Shown one piece after another: positions 1-6,640 of a stretch of 6,883 nt of DNA. Under the pieces are notes generated by a model. That model had not been told where the DNA came from. It was given only the letters and a program-made list of their open reading frames with translations, and did not search any database. The DNA lies in contig DUOR01000298.1 of NCBI GenBank assembly GCA_012838715.1, positions 1-6,883 on the forward strand, written 5' to 3'. The translations under genes were made by a program, and so were the position numbers. The DNA is from Actinomycetales bacterium (lineage in GTDB: Bacteria; Actinomycetota; Actinomycetes; Mycobacteriales; Mycobacteriaceae). Positions within the stretch are counted from its first letter, which is position 1. Every line of letters starts with the position of its first letter.

Positions 1-163
1 GGCCCGCCCGCGCCCCCGAGCCGGAGCCGGGTGCCTCGAAGCAGACCGCCGACGGGCACCACGGCTCACCGTCGAAGAACACGCACGCCGTACCGCCATC
101 GGGGCCGCGCAAACGCGCGGTGACGGTCGTCGCGCCGATGTCGAGGGCCAGCCGGGGTGCCAT
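1..163 (-). CDS. Hsp70/actin-like ATPase family protein, N-terminal fragment (runs off left edge)
   Basis: Only the first 54 codons are in the window. The start is an ATG at 163-161, preceded by a GGGGAG ribosome binding site (168-173) 4 nt upstream. The visible protein begins MAPRLALDIGATT. Residues D8-I-G-A-T-T13 fit the phosphate-1 loop of the Hsp70/actin/sugar-kinase fold (GIDLGTT in DnaK). Residues 31-40 (DGEPWCPSAV) fit the 'FDG.P..PSAV' strand common in actinobacterial Hsp70-like proteins. A Gly/Ser/Ala-rich stretch follows at 45-54. The start lies 11 nt beyond the meaB stop, so the two are probably cotranscribed and translationally coupled. By family it should be an ATP-binding protein with chaperone-like or unknown function; a direct role with the mutase is inference. 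The missing C-terminus prevents telling a true Hsp70 from a shorter actin-fold ATPase. Confidence 0.65.
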   Translation of the reverse strand, partial: MAPRLALDIGATTVTARLRGPDGGTACVFFDGEPWCPSAVCFEAPGSGSGARAG

Positions 164-174
164 GCGACTCCCCG

Positions 175-1287
175 TCAGGAACCGGCGTCCCCGCCGAGCA
201 GGCGGCCGCCGTCGAAGGCCTCGAGGATGCGCTCGGCGCCCATCGTCGCGGTGATCTGGCCCTCGCGCAGCTGCCCCTCGACCAGGCCGCGGGCCTCGAT
301 CACCGACGCGTCGGTGTTCAGCCGCTGCAGCATCGTCTCGTGGACCATCGACCACATCCAGTTGACCTGCTGGTTCGCGCGGTTCTCGTTGAACTGGCCG
401 GCCGCAATCATGGCGTCGCGGTGCTCCATGATGGCGTCCCAGAACTTGTCCACGCCGTCATGCTCCAGCGCCGACATCGTCAGCACCGGCGGCATCCACA
501 GCGAATCCTTCGGGCGGACCATCTTCATCGCCGTCGACAGGTCACGGGCGGCGCGCTTGGCCGGGCGCTGGTTCGCACCGTCGGCCTTGTTGATGGTGAT
601 GACGTCCGCCATCTCCAGCACGCCCTTCTTGATGCCCTGCAACTGGTCGCCCGCGCCCGCCAGCGCCAGGAACGCGAAGGTGTCCACCATCTGCGCCACC
701 GCCACCTCGGACTGGCCGACGCCGACGGTCTCGACGATCACCACGTCGTAGCCCGCGGCCTCCAGCACCACCATCGACTCGCGGGTCGCCTTCGCCACGC
801 CGCCGAGCGTGCCCGCCGACGGCGACGGCCGGATGAACGCGTTGTCCGCCGCCGACAACTTCGCCATGCGGGTCTTGTCGCCCAGAATCGAACCGCCCGT
901 CTTCGTCGACGACGGGTCGATGGCCAGCACCGCCACCTTGTGGCCCTTCTCGATGAGGTGCATGCCCAGGCTCTCGATGGTCGTGGACTTGCCCACGCCC
1001 GGAACGCCCGTCAAACCGATGCGCATCGCGTCACCGGAGAACGGCAGCAACTTCACCAGCAGCTCCTGCGCCAGCACGCGGTGCGCCGGCGCGGTCGACT
1101 CCAGCAGGGTGATGGCGCGGGCGAGCATGGTGCGGTTCCCCTCCCGCACGCCCTCGAAAAGCTTGTCGACGTCGATGCGACGCCGCATCTTGCGCACAAC
1201 CTCGGGCGCCACGGCCGTGCGGCCCTCCACCACCGTGCCCGCGGTGGTCTGCAGCGTGCCCAGGTTTTCCTCGAGAAAGCCGGTCAT
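175..1287 (-). CDS. meaB: MeaB (ArgK family) GTPase, methylmalonyl-CoA mutase chaperone
   Basis: This 370-residue protein has every G-protein signature of the MeaB/ArgK family. The P-loop is GVPGVGKST at 94-102, the Mg-binding DPSS is at 124-127, the ETVGVGQSE motif is at 186-194, the base-specific NKAD is at 233-236, and a G5-like SAL is at 272-274. The length suits the family, including the N-terminal helical part and the C-terminal dimerisation arm (about 300-370). In characterised members MeaB binds methylmalonyl-CoA mutase, gates adenosylcobalamin loading through GTP hydrolysis and protects the enzyme from inactivation. Older databases call it 'LAO/AO transport ATPase', which is a misnomer. 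The ATG start has AGAGGAG just upstream (1290-1296). It follows mutB on the same strand after a 186-nt gap with three hairpins. No convincing promoter of its own was found, so expression probably depends on read-through from mutAB. Confidence 0.95.
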   Translation of the reverse strand: MTGFLEENLGTLQTTAGTVVEGRTAVAPEVVRKMRRRIDVDKLFEGVREGNRTMLARAITLLESTAPAHRVLAQELLVKLLPFSGDAMRIGLTGVPGVGKSTTIESLGMHLIEKGHKVAVLAIDPSSTKTGGSILGDKTRMAKLSAADNAFIRPSPSAGTLGGVAKATRESMVVLEAAGYDVVIVETVGVGQSEVAVAQMVDTFAFLALAGAGDQLQGIKKGVLEMADVITINKADGANQRPAKRAARDLSTAMKMVRPKDSLWMPPVLTMSALEHDGVDKFWDAIMEHRDAMIAAGQFNENRANQQVNWMWSMVHETMLQRLNTDASVIEARGLVEGQLREGQITATMGAERILEAFDGGRLLGGDAGS

Positions 1288-1289
1288 GT

Positions 1290-1296
1290 CTCCTCT
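1290..1296 (-). promoter_or_regulatory. Ribosome binding site of meaB
   Basis: AGAGGAG read on the minus strand lies 2 nt before the ATG at 1287. The AGAGG core sits 4 nt away. This supports the chosen start, even though meaB is distant from mutB and cannot rely on coupling. Confidence 0.6.
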
Positions 1297-1327
1297 TTAC
1301 CCTCGTTCGTCCCCGATGCCACGAACA

Positions 1328-1366
1328 CCATGGTCACGGCGGCGGAACAACCGCCGCCGACCATGG
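1328..1366 (-). repeat. Hairpin 3 of the mutB-meaB gap (closest to meaB)
   Basis: The outer arms CCATGGT (1328-1334) and ACCATGG (1360-1366) pair over 7 bp. The inner arms CGGCGGCGG (1337-1345) and CCGCCGCCG (1351-1359) pair over 9 bp. A 2-nt CA bulge separates the two stems on one side, and the plus-strand loop is AACAA. No U-tract follows in the direction of transcription, so a simple intrinsic terminator is not supported. It lies about 40 nt upstream of the meaB start and would sit in any transcript reaching meaB. Possible roles are mRNA stabilisation, pausing or partial termination. Confidence 0.6.
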
Positions 1367-1393
1367 AGCACGTCACGCCGGGGCCGATACGGC

Positions 1394-1421
1394 TCGCGGG
1401 GCGACCGAAGCCGCCCCGCGA
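1394..1421 (-). terminator. Hairpin 2 of the mutB-meaB gap, UUCG tetraloop
   Basis: TCGCGGGGCG (1394-1403) and CGCCCCGCGA (1412-1421) are perfect 10-bp complements. In the minus-strand RNA the loop closes further through a G-U pair and a C-G pair around UUCG (1406-1409), giving a 12-bp stem with a very stable tetraloop. A TTTT run precedes the stem and none follows, so it would be a U-less terminator or an RNA-stability or processing element. A tiny stem, GCCG/CGGC around TAT (1383-1393), directly follows. Confidence 0.55.
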
Positions 1422-1436
1422 AAACCGTGTCAACCA

Positions 1437-1460
1437 CCCCGCCCGCGGGCGCGGGCGGGG
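1437..1460 (-). terminator. Hairpin 1 of the mutB-meaB gap, just after mutB
   Basis: CCCCGCCCGC (1437-1446) and GCGGGCGGGG (1451-1460) form a perfect 10-bp all-GC stem with a 4-nt loop, 13 nt past the mutB stop codon. The downstream RNA reads UGGUUGACACGGUUUUCG and lacks a proper U-tract. It is a candidate partial terminator or 3'-end stabiliser that would make mutAB more abundant than meaB in the message. That role is inferred; only the stem is seen. Confidence 0.6.
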
Positions 1461-1473
1461 CCGGACGAAACCC

Positions 1474-3705
1474 CTAGGCCTCGTCCTCGACCGAAACGTC
1501 CAGGCCCAGGTCGGCCGAGAGCTTCTCGATCATGTCGATCGCGGCATCCGCGATCACGGTGCCCGGCGGGTAAATCGCCGCGGCGCCGGCGTCGTAAAGC
1601 TCCTGGAAATCGCCCGGCGGGATAACGCCGCCGACGACCACCATGATGTCCTCGCGGCCCAGCTTCGCCAGCTCGGAGCGCAGCTCCGGCACCAGCGTCA
1701 GGTGGCCGGCCGCCAGCGAGGACACGCCCACGACGTGCACGTCGGCGTCGACCGCGGACTTCGCGGCCTCCTCCGGCGTCTGGAACAGCGGTCCCACGTC
1801 GACGTCCATGCCCAGGTCCGCGTACGCGGAGGCGACGACCTTCTGACCGCGGTCGTGGCCGTCCTGGCCCATCTTCGCCAGGAAGATGCGCGGGCGGCGA
1901 CCCTCCTCGGCCTCGAACTTGTCGGCCATCTTGATGGCCTTGGCAACGTTGGACACGGTGCCCTCCTTGCCCACCTCATCCTTGTACACGCCGGACAGCG
2001 TGCGAATCTCGGCCTGGTGGCGGCCGAAGACGTCTTCCATGGCGTCCGAAATCTCGCCGATGGAGCACATCGCGCGGGCGCAGTCCACGGCGAGCTTCAG
2101 GAGGTTCTTGTCCAGGTCCCCCGGGTCGCCCGGGTTGCGGCACGCGTCGGTCAGGGCGCGCAGGGCGGTCTGGGCCGCCTCCTCGTCGCGCTCCGCACGC
2201 AGGCGCTGGAGCTTCTCGTTCTGCTCCTGGCGCACGCGCGTGTTCTCGACCTTGAGGACCTCAATCTCCTCGTCCTCGTCGACCTGGTACTTGTTCACGC
2301 CGATGAGGGCCTGGCGGCCCGAGTCGATGCGGGCCTGGGTGCGGGCCGCGGACTCCTCGATGCGCAGCTTCGGGATGCCCTCGACGGTGGCCTCGGCCAT
2401 GCCGCCGGCCTCCTCGACCTCCTCGATGTGCGCGCGGGCGCGCTTGACCAGCTCGTTGGTCAGCCACTCGATGTAGTACGAACCCGCCCACGGGTCGACC
2501 GGGCGGACCGTGTTCGACTCCTGCTGCAGCAGCAGCTGGGTGTTGCGGGCGATGCGCGCCGAGAAGTCGGTCGGCAGCGCCAGCGCCTCATCCAGCGCGT
2601 TGGTGTGCAGCGACTGGGTGTGGCCCTGCGTCGCGGCCATCGCCTCGATGCAGGTGCGGGCGACGTTGTTGTACACGTCCTGGGCGGTCAGCGACCAACC
2701 CGAGGTCTGCGAGTGGGTGCGCAGCGAACGCGACTTGTCGTTCTTCGGATCGAACTTCGCCACCAGCTCGGCCCACAGGATGCGGCCGGCGCGCAGCTTG
2801 GCGATCTCGGTGAACGTGTTCATCGAGATGCCCCAGAAGAAGGACAGGCGCGGGGCGAACTTGTCGATGTCCAGGCCCGCCTCGAGGCCGGCGCGGATGT
2901 ACTCCACGCCGTCGGCAAGCGTGTAGGCCAGCTCCAGGTCGGCCGTCGCGCCGGCCTCCTGGATGTGGTAGCCGGAAATCGAGATGGAGTTGAACTTCGG
3001 CATCTTCAGCGAGGTGTACTCGAAGATGGACGAAATAATCCGCATCGACGGCTTCGGCGGATAAATGTAGGTGTTGCGGACCATGAACTCCTTGAGGATG
3101 TCGTTCTGCACGGTGCCGCGCAGCTCCTCGGTGGGCACGCCCTGCTCCTCGGCGGCGACGATGTACATCGCCATCACCGGGAGAATCGCGCCGTTCATGG
3201 TCATGGACACCGACACGCCGCCCAGGTCGATGCTGTCGAACAGCTGGCGCATGTCGTAGATGGAGTCGATGGCCACGCCGGCCATGCCGACGTCACCGGT
3301 GACGCGCGGGTTGTCCGAGTCGTAGCCGCGGTGCGTCGCCAGGTCGAAGGCGACCGACAGGCCCTTCTGGCCGGCGGCCAGGTTGCGGCGGTAGAACGCG
3401 TTCGACTCGGCCGCGGTGGAGAAGCCGGCGTACTGGCGAATCGTCCACGGCTGGTTGGTGTACATCGTCGGGTACGGGCCACGCATGAACGGGGCCAGGC
3501 CCGGGAAGGAATCCACGGGGTGGCCCTCGGCGGCCGCCGCCTCACGGTCGGCGCGCTCGTAGACCCGCTTGACGTCGATGCCCTCGGGGATGGTCCACGT
3601 CTCGTTGGCGTGGTCCGCCGAAGTGGTCGCTTCCGGGGCGGCGGCGGGTGCGCCGTCCGCTTCCGGGGTCCGCGGCACGTCCGCGAAACTGGGGATGGTG
3701 CTCAT
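1474..3705 (-). CDS. mutB: Methylmalonyl-CoA mutase large (catalytic, B12-binding) subunit
   Basis: The enzyme isomerises (R)-methylmalonyl-CoA and succinyl-CoA by a radical mechanism with adenosylcobalamin, as a cytoplasmic heterodimer with MutA. From the ATG at 3705 it has 743 residues. The substrate-binding TIM barrel covers about 40-560, with [12 protein letters not shown] at 86-97 and the active-site pair Y246-H247 in [13 protein letters not shown]210 matches the CoA-carboxylate-binding Arg207 of the Propionibacterium enzyme. The C-terminal cobalamin domain (about 600-735) has K611, then D615-G-H617-D-R-G620, the DxHxxG motif whose His is the lower cobalt ligand, plus SSL (662-664) and GGVIPP (692-697). 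All key residues are present. A GTG at 3717 overlaps the mutA stop (GTGA) and would add MNGQ. I prefer ATG 3705 because [11 protein letters not shown] resembles known MutB N-termini and a GGA lies 5 nt upstream. Residues about 16-30 form an Ala/Pro-rich linker. Confidence 0.97.
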   Translation of the reverse strand: MSTIPSFADVPRTPEADGAPAAAPEATTSADHANETWTIPEGIDVKRVYERADREAAAAEGHPVDSFPGLAPFMRGPYPTMYTNQPWTIRQYAGFSTAAESNAFYRRNLAAGQKGLSVAFDLATHRGYDSDNPRVTGDVGMAGVAIDSIYDMRQLFDSIDLGGVSVSMTMNGAILPVMAMYIVAAEEQGVPTEELRGTVQNDILKEFMVRNTYIYPPKPSMRIISSIFEYTSLKMPKFNSISISGYHIQEAGATADLELAYTLADGVEYIRAGLEAGLDIDKFAPRLSFFWGISMNTFTEIAKLRAGRILWAELVAKFDPKNDKSRSLRTHSQTSGWSLTAQDVYNNVARTCIEAMAATQGHTQSLHTNALDEALALPTDFSARIARNTQLLLQQESNTVRPVDPWAGSYYIEWLTNELVKRARAHIEEVEEAGGMAEATVEGIPKLRIEESAARTQARIDSGRQALIGVNKYQVDEDEEIEVLKVENTRVRQEQNEKLQRLRAERDEEAAQTALRALTDACRNPGDPGDLDKNLLKLAVDCARAMCSIGEISDAMEDVFGRHQAEIRTLSGVYKDEVGKEGTVSNVAKAIKMADKFEAEEGRRPRIFLAKMGQDGHDRGQKVVASAYADLGMDVDVGPLFQTPEEAAKSAVDADVHVVGVSSLAAGHLTLVPELRSELAKLGREDIMVVVGGVIPPGDFQELYDAGAAAIYPPGTVIADAAIDMIEKLSADLGLDVSVEDEA

Positions 3706-3713
3706 TTGTCCGT

Positions 3714-5597
3714 TCACGCTCCCAGGGAGTTCAGCAGCCGCGAGAGCTCCGCGACGGCGTCGATGTTCATGGTCAGGAAACCGTCCGGGCGGGCATCGCC
3801 CTCGGCGTCGGCGAACAGCTTCTCCGGGCCGGCGAGCAGCACCTCGGTGGCGCCGGCCTCGCGGGCCGCCTTGACGGCGTCGGCGCCCGACGCGGCGTAC
3901 TCCTTGTCGGTGCCGCAGACGACGACGATCGACGCGGCCTGCGCCGTCTCGGTGAAGGTGGCCTCACCCGGCACGACCTGGCCCGGGTTGATGACCTCGA
4001 TGCCACCCGAAGCCATGAGGTTGGCGGTGAAGCCGGTGCGCACGTTGTGCTGGGCCAGCGGGCCCAGCGGCAGCAGCGCCACCTGCGGGCGGCGGCCCTG
4101 CTCGGACAGGTAGTCGTCCGAGCGGTTGCGCAGCTCCTCGAAGTCCGCGGCCCAGCGGCGGACGCGCTCGTCGGCCCCGCGGGCCTCCTTCGGCAGCGGC
4201 GCCTCGGCCAGGTTCGGGAACTCGTTGATGGCCGTCACCTTGGTGCGGCGGTGCGCGATGTCGGCGCGGCGCGCCTCGTAGGCGGCGTCGATGTCCTCGC
4301 GGACGCGGTCGGCGGCGGTCTCGATGCCGCCGTAGGCCTCCACGTCGGTGAAGACCTTCCAGGCCTTCTCGGACAGCTTGTCGGTCAGTTCCTCCACGTA
4401 GTAGGAACCGCCGGCCGGGTCGGCGACGAAGCCGAGGTGCGACTCCTCCAGCAGCAGGAGGTTGGTGTTGCGGGCGATGCGCGACGCGAAGGTGCGCGAC
4501 ACGCCCGGCTGGCCGCCCTTGATGGCGGCGTCGAACGGCAGCACCTCGACGGTGGTGGCGCCGCCGACGCCCGCGGCGAACGCGGCGACGGTGGCGCGGA
4601 GCATGTTCACCCACGGGTCACGCTGGGAGAACATCACCGGGGCGGTGACGGCGTGGTTCGGGGCGGAGCCCAGGCCCGGGGCGCCGGCGACCTCGGCGAC
4701 GCGCGCCCACAGCTCGCGGGCGGAGCGGAACTTCGCGATGGTGTTGAACTGATCGTCGGTGGCCGAGTAGCGGAACGCGATCTGGTTCAGCGCCTCCTCG
4801 GTGCTCAGGCCGGCGTCCGTCATGGCGCGCAGGTACGCGACGCCGACGGCGAGGGCCAGGCCGATCTCCTGCGAGTCGGTGGCGCCCATGTTGGCGAAGG
4901 CGACGCCGTCGACCAGGAAGGTGCGGACGGTGCCCGGCTTCTTCGCGGCCTCGACGGCCATCTCGACGGCCTTGTCCAGCTCGACGTCGTCGGCGCCGGT
5001 GTAGAGGCTGGTCAGCGGCGAGGCCGACAGCTCAATCTCCAGGTTCGCCGGGTCCTTCACGTCCGCGCCGTCGAGGTACGCGTTGAGGGCGTCCAGGGCG
5101 GCGGGCAGCTGCGAGCCGGCCTGCAGCGAAATCGGGGCCAGCTCCGGGTACACGTCCTTCAGGACGGCGGCCACGTCATCGGCGCCGAGACCGTTGCGCA
5201 GGTCCAGGCGGATGGCGGTGGTGCCGTTGGTGAGGGCGTTGAGGATGGCCTCGTTGACCTCCTTGGCGTCGACGGAACCTTCGCGGCCGAAGGTCTCGCG
5301 CACGCCCCAGCCGGCGTTGTCCGCGTCATTGAGACGGGCGCCGCGGGTGAACGGGAAAAGGCCGGGGGCCGGGGCCTCCGCCAAATCGTCCGCGCGGGTG
5401 TACAGCGGACGAACGTCCACCCCGTCGTACGTGGTCTTGATCAGGTTCTTCCAGACGTCCAGTGGCACGTCGGCGACGTCCTGCTTCCGCACCCGGGCAA
5501 AAACCCCGGCGACGGCCTTAAGCCAGGAGGACTGTTCGTCCTCGAAGCTCGGCGGAAGCTCGGTCCCGGCGGCATTGGGGGCCGTTCGGTCAGTCAC
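3714..5597 (-). CDS. mutA: Methylmalonyl-CoA mutase small (non-catalytic) subunit
   Basis: This is the structural partner of MutB. It has the same fold but no catalytic cobalamin site. From GTG 5597 it has 627 residues, close to the family norm of about 610-640. The N-terminal dimer-contact segment and degenerate TIM barrel run to about 490. Shared family landmarks include [12 protein letters not shown] (56-67), [15 protein letters not shown] (372-386) and [15 protein letters not shown] (393-407). The C-terminal B12-like domain starts near 503. Where MutB has the DxHxxG cobalt-binding motif, this protein reads [10 protein letters not shown] (513-522), so the Asp is lost, as expected for the small subunit. 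A GTG at 5630 in the same frame would add 11 residues but has no spaced ribosome binding site. GTG 5597 has GGGAGAAGG 6 nt upstream and is preferred. The stop lies 8 nt before mutB, so the subunits should be made in balance from one message. Confidence 0.95.
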   Translation of the reverse strand: MTDRTAPNAAGTELPPSFEDEQSSWLKAVAGVFARVRKQDVADVPLDVWKNLIKTTYDGVDVRPLYTRADDLAEAPAPGLFPFTRGARLNDADNAGWGVRETFGREGSVDAKEVNEAILNALTNGTTAIRLDLRNGLGADDVAAVLKDVYPELAPISLQAGSQLPAALDALNAYLDGADVKDPANLEIELSASPLTSLYTGADDVELDKAVEMAVEAAKKPGTVRTFLVDGVAFANMGATDSQEIGLALAVGVAYLRAMTDAGLSTEEALNQIAFRYSATDDQFNTIAKFRSARELWARVAEVAGAPGLGSAPNHAVTAPVMFSQRDPWVNMLRATVAAFAAGVGGATTVEVLPFDAAIKGGQPGVSRTFASRIARNTNLLLLEESHLGFVADPAGGSYYVEELTDKLSEKAWKVFTDVEAYGGIETAADRVREDIDAAYEARRADIAHRRTKVTAINEFPNLAEAPLPKEARGADERVRRWAADFEELRNRSDDYLSEQGRRPQVALLPLGPLAQHNVRTGFTANLMASGGIEVINPGQVVPGEATFTETAQAASIVVVCGTDKEYAASGADAVKAAREAGATEVLLAGPEKLFADAEGDARPDGFLTMNIDAVAELSRLLNSLGA

Positions 5598-5623
5598 GGC
5601 GGACCTTCTCCCTTGCGTGTCAT
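5594..5623 (-). other. Possible 9-codon leader ORF overlapping the mutA start
   Basis: ATG at 5623 opens a short frame encoding MTRKGEGPP. Its TGA stop (5596-5594) overlaps the mutA GTG (5597-5595) as GTGA. A GGGGGTG lies upstream as a possible ribosome binding site, but a short hairpin (CCACC/GGTGG, 5627-5639) covers it. Nine codons can be open by chance, so this is only a candidate for translational coupling into mutA. Confidence 0.25.
5604..5612 (-). promoter_or_regulatory. Ribosome binding site that decides the mutA start
   Basis: GGGAGAAGG on the minus strand ends 6 nt before the GTG at 5597, an ideal spacing. This is the main reason for choosing that GTG over the in-frame GTG at 5630, where a G-run abuts the start codon with no spacer. 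Confidence 0.65.
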
Positions 5624-5703
5624 GCGCCACCCCCGGTGGTCGTTCGGCCTGGTCGCGGGCGTTCCCGGGAGGGCCGGACGGTGCCGGGGGCTAATGGCGT
5701 TTT

Positions 5704-5731
5704 CCAGTTGTTCGGAACCGGTCACGACTGG
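5704..5731. promoter_or_regulatory. Imperfect inverted repeat in the mutA/TVP38 divergent region
   Basis: CCAGTTGT (5704-5711) and ACGACTGG (5724-5731) match as inverted arms at 7 of 8 positions across a 12-nt spacer. The site lies in the leader of mutA and overlaps one copy of the direct repeat. A regulator operator is possible, but I could not match it to a named corynebacterial motif. Confidence 0.25.
5718..5727. repeat. Direct repeat copy 1, CCGGTCACGA
   Basis: This exact 10-bp copy lies 41 bp from its partner at 5759-5768, about four helical turns, between mutA and the TVP38 gene. It may be an operator half. It also overlaps the stop codon of the 14-codon candidate leader ORF. Confidence 0.35.
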
Positions 5732-5766
5732 TGGCGCGTGGGCGCTACCGGGCGGCGTCCGGTCAC
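5722..5766 (-). other. Possible leaderless 14-codon ORF at the 5' end of the mutA transcript
   Basis: A GTG at 5766 follows the candidate -10 TAAGCT by exactly 6 nt, the leaderless spacing also seen for both plus-strand genes here. It would encode MTGRRPVAPTRHQS and stop at TGA 5724-5722. No ribosome-stalling run such as poly-Cys is evident. It could be chance; it depends wholly on the promoter prediction. Confidence 0.2.
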
Positions 5767-5768
5767 GA
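5759..5768. repeat. Direct repeat copy 2, CCGGTCACGA
   Basis: This exact 10-bp copy overlaps the predicted transcription start (about 5766) downstream of the candidate mutA -10 element. That is a suitable place for a repressor to act. The regulatory role is inferred from position only. Confidence 0.35.
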
Positions 5769-5772
5769 ATCC

Positions 5773-5778
5773 AGCTTA
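5773..5778 (-). promoter_or_regulatory. Candidate -10 element for the mutAB operon
   Basis: TAAGCT on the minus strand fits the actinobacterial TANNNT pattern and is the best such match I found upstream of mutA. No clear -35 hexamer lies 16-18 nt upstream, where the DNA reads CAATTCGG, which is common for corynebacterial promoters. It predicts a transcript start near 5766 and a leader of about 169 nt before the mutA GTG. Confidence 0.35.
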
Positions 5779-5877
5779 ATGATGTGCGCTGAACCGAATT
5801 GCGTCGGTACGCGTGCGTCACCCCCGCAGTGGCGGATGGTGCGGGGCGTGGCGTGCCGTTTGGCCAGGCCGGAGGGG

Positions 5878-5883
5878 TAGCCT
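5878..5883 (+). promoter_or_regulatory. -10 element of the TVP38-family gene, leaderless start
   Basis: TAGCCT is followed after 7 nt by the GTG at 5891, so transcription would begin at or next to the start codon. This spacing favours GTG 5891 over the further upstream in-frame ATG at 5813, which lies before the promoter. No good -35 is seen. Confidence 0.5.
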
Positions 5884-5890
5884 CTGCCGG

Positions 5891-6631
5891 GTGACCCTTC
5901 CCGAACGTGATTCCGGCGCCGCGCGAGTCGCCGATTCGGCGGCCTCCCCGCGGCGTTCCCGTCGTCCGTGGTGGCGCCGGGTGCCGCCGCGGCCGCTGAT
6001 CCTGGCGGCGTTGATGGTTGCGTCGGCAGTGGTGCTGTGGGTGGCGGATGTGCCGGACATGGCGGACATCCGGGCGTGGGCGGATGCGACGGGCCCGTGG
6101 TTCTTCGCGGTGTTCTTCGCGGCGTACGTCGGTTTCACGCAGTTGCCGGTGCCCCGCACCGTGTTCACGTTGTCGGCGGGGGTTTTCTTCGGGATTGGCC
6201 CGGGCATCCTGCTGGCCAGCGCCGCCACCGCGGTGTCGGCGCTGGTGTCCCTGACGGTGGTGCGGTTCTTCGCGCGTGATTGGGCGCGGGGTTTCCTGGA
6301 CCGGTACCCGCGCCTGCGCAGCCTCGACGACCGCCTGGAGCGGCGCGGCTGGCTGGCCGTGACCTCGATGCGCATGATCGCCGCCATCCCCTTCGCGCCC
6401 CTCAATTACGCGTGCGCGCTGTCGTCGATCCGGGTGCCGCAGTTTTTCTTCGCGACGGTCGTCGGTTCGGCCCCGGGCACGATTGCCACGGTCGTCCTCG
6501 GCGACGCCATCGCCGGCGGCGCGGACTGGCGCTTCCTGATCGTCACGGGCGCCCTCGTCGTCCTCGGCCTGGTGGGTTTGCTCATCGACTCGCGGATGCC
6601 GGTCCCGGGTGAAGTCAAGGGTGCGCGGTAG
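5891..6631 (+). CDS. TVP38/TMEM64 family (VTT/DedA superfamily) integral membrane protein
   Basis: From GTG 5891 it has 246 residues, normal for bacterial TVP38 proteins. A short cytoplasmic tail ends in a very basic segment (RRSRRPWWRR, 21-30), consistent with positive-inside topology. Hydrophobic segments lie at about 34-52, 68-86, 92-127 (the re-entrant VTT core, with VPRTVFTLSAGVFFGIGPG at 87-105), 185-205 and 213-232. A second family landmark is R161 with PFAPLNYA (167-174), followed by GSAPGTIA (192-199), matching the R..P..P...NY and G..PGT pattern. VTT/DedA relatives are lipid scramblases or polyprenyl-phosphate carriers; the substrate of this one is unknown. An in-frame ATG at 5813 would add 26 residues of unlike composition and is rejected. 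It diverges from mutA, as Rv1491c does in M. tuberculosis, but no functional link to the mutase is evident. Confidence 0.88.
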   Translation: MTLPERDSGAARVADSAASPRRSRRPWWRRVPPRPLILAALMVASAVVLWVADVPDMADIRAWADATGPWFFAVFFAAYVGFTQLPVPRTVFTLSAGVFFGIGPGILLASAATAVSALVSLTVVRFFARDWARGFLDRYPRLRSLDDRLERRGWLAVTSMRMIAAIPFAPLNYACALSSIRVPQFFFATVVGSAPGTIATVVLGDAIAGGADWRFLIVTGALVVLGLVGLLIDSRMPVPGEVKGAR

Positions 6632-6634
6632 ACT
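6629..6634 (+). promoter_or_regulatory. -10 element overlapping the TVP38 stop codon, leaderless start of next gene
   Basis: TAGACT begins with the TAG stop of the upstream gene and is followed after 6 nt by the ATG at 6641, matching a leaderless transcript. No usable ribosome binding site lies in the 9-nt gap, which reads gacttcggg then c. This supports independent transcription of the last gene. Confidence 0.5.
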
Positions 6635-6640
6635 TCGGGC

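Noticed and set aside
1428..1433. TTGACA on the minus strand, a perfect -35 sequence between hairpins, as a meaB promoter
   Set aside because: No TANNNT element lies 16-18 nt downstream; that position falls inside the UUCG hairpin.
1288..1473. A mazEF-like toxin-antitoxin pair between mutB and meaB, as in mycobacteria
   Set aside because: The gap is only 186 nt, filled with hairpins, and has no plausible coding frame.
157..4113. Very long plus-strand open frame (1318 codons) antisense to meaB, mutB and the end of mutA
   Set aside because: It is in register with the meaB and mutB codons, so its stops could come only from TTA, CTA and TCA codons on the minus strand, which are rare at this GC content. 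The protein is Arg/His/Leu-rich low complexity with no family match, while the minus strand encodes well-known enzymes.
5598..5630. Extended mutA start at GTG 5630, adding 11 residues
   Set aside because: A G-run abuts that GTG with no spacer, while GTG 5597 has a well-spaced GGGAGAAGG and gives a normal family length.
5598..5770. Cobalamin riboswitch in the mutA leader
   Set aside because: No B12-box or adenosylcobalamin-riboswitch core could be recognised by eye, and mutAB operons are not typical targets. A covariance-model search for the cobalamin family would settle it.
3648..5792. Plus-strand open frame of 714 codons antisense to mutA
   Set aside because: This is the same in-register antisense effect over mutA; the translation is compositionally biased and unlike any family.
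5629..5878. ACCCCCG, CGGGGGC and AGGGGT stretches resembling RamA binding motifs
   Set aside because: They are short G/C runs that are frequent in DNA of this composition, scattered and not in a clear tandem arrangement.
5813..5890. Extended start of the TVP38 gene at ATG 5813
   Set aside because: The extra 26 residues are Trp/Arg/Gly-rich, lie upstream of the best -10 element, and are not needed for the family length.
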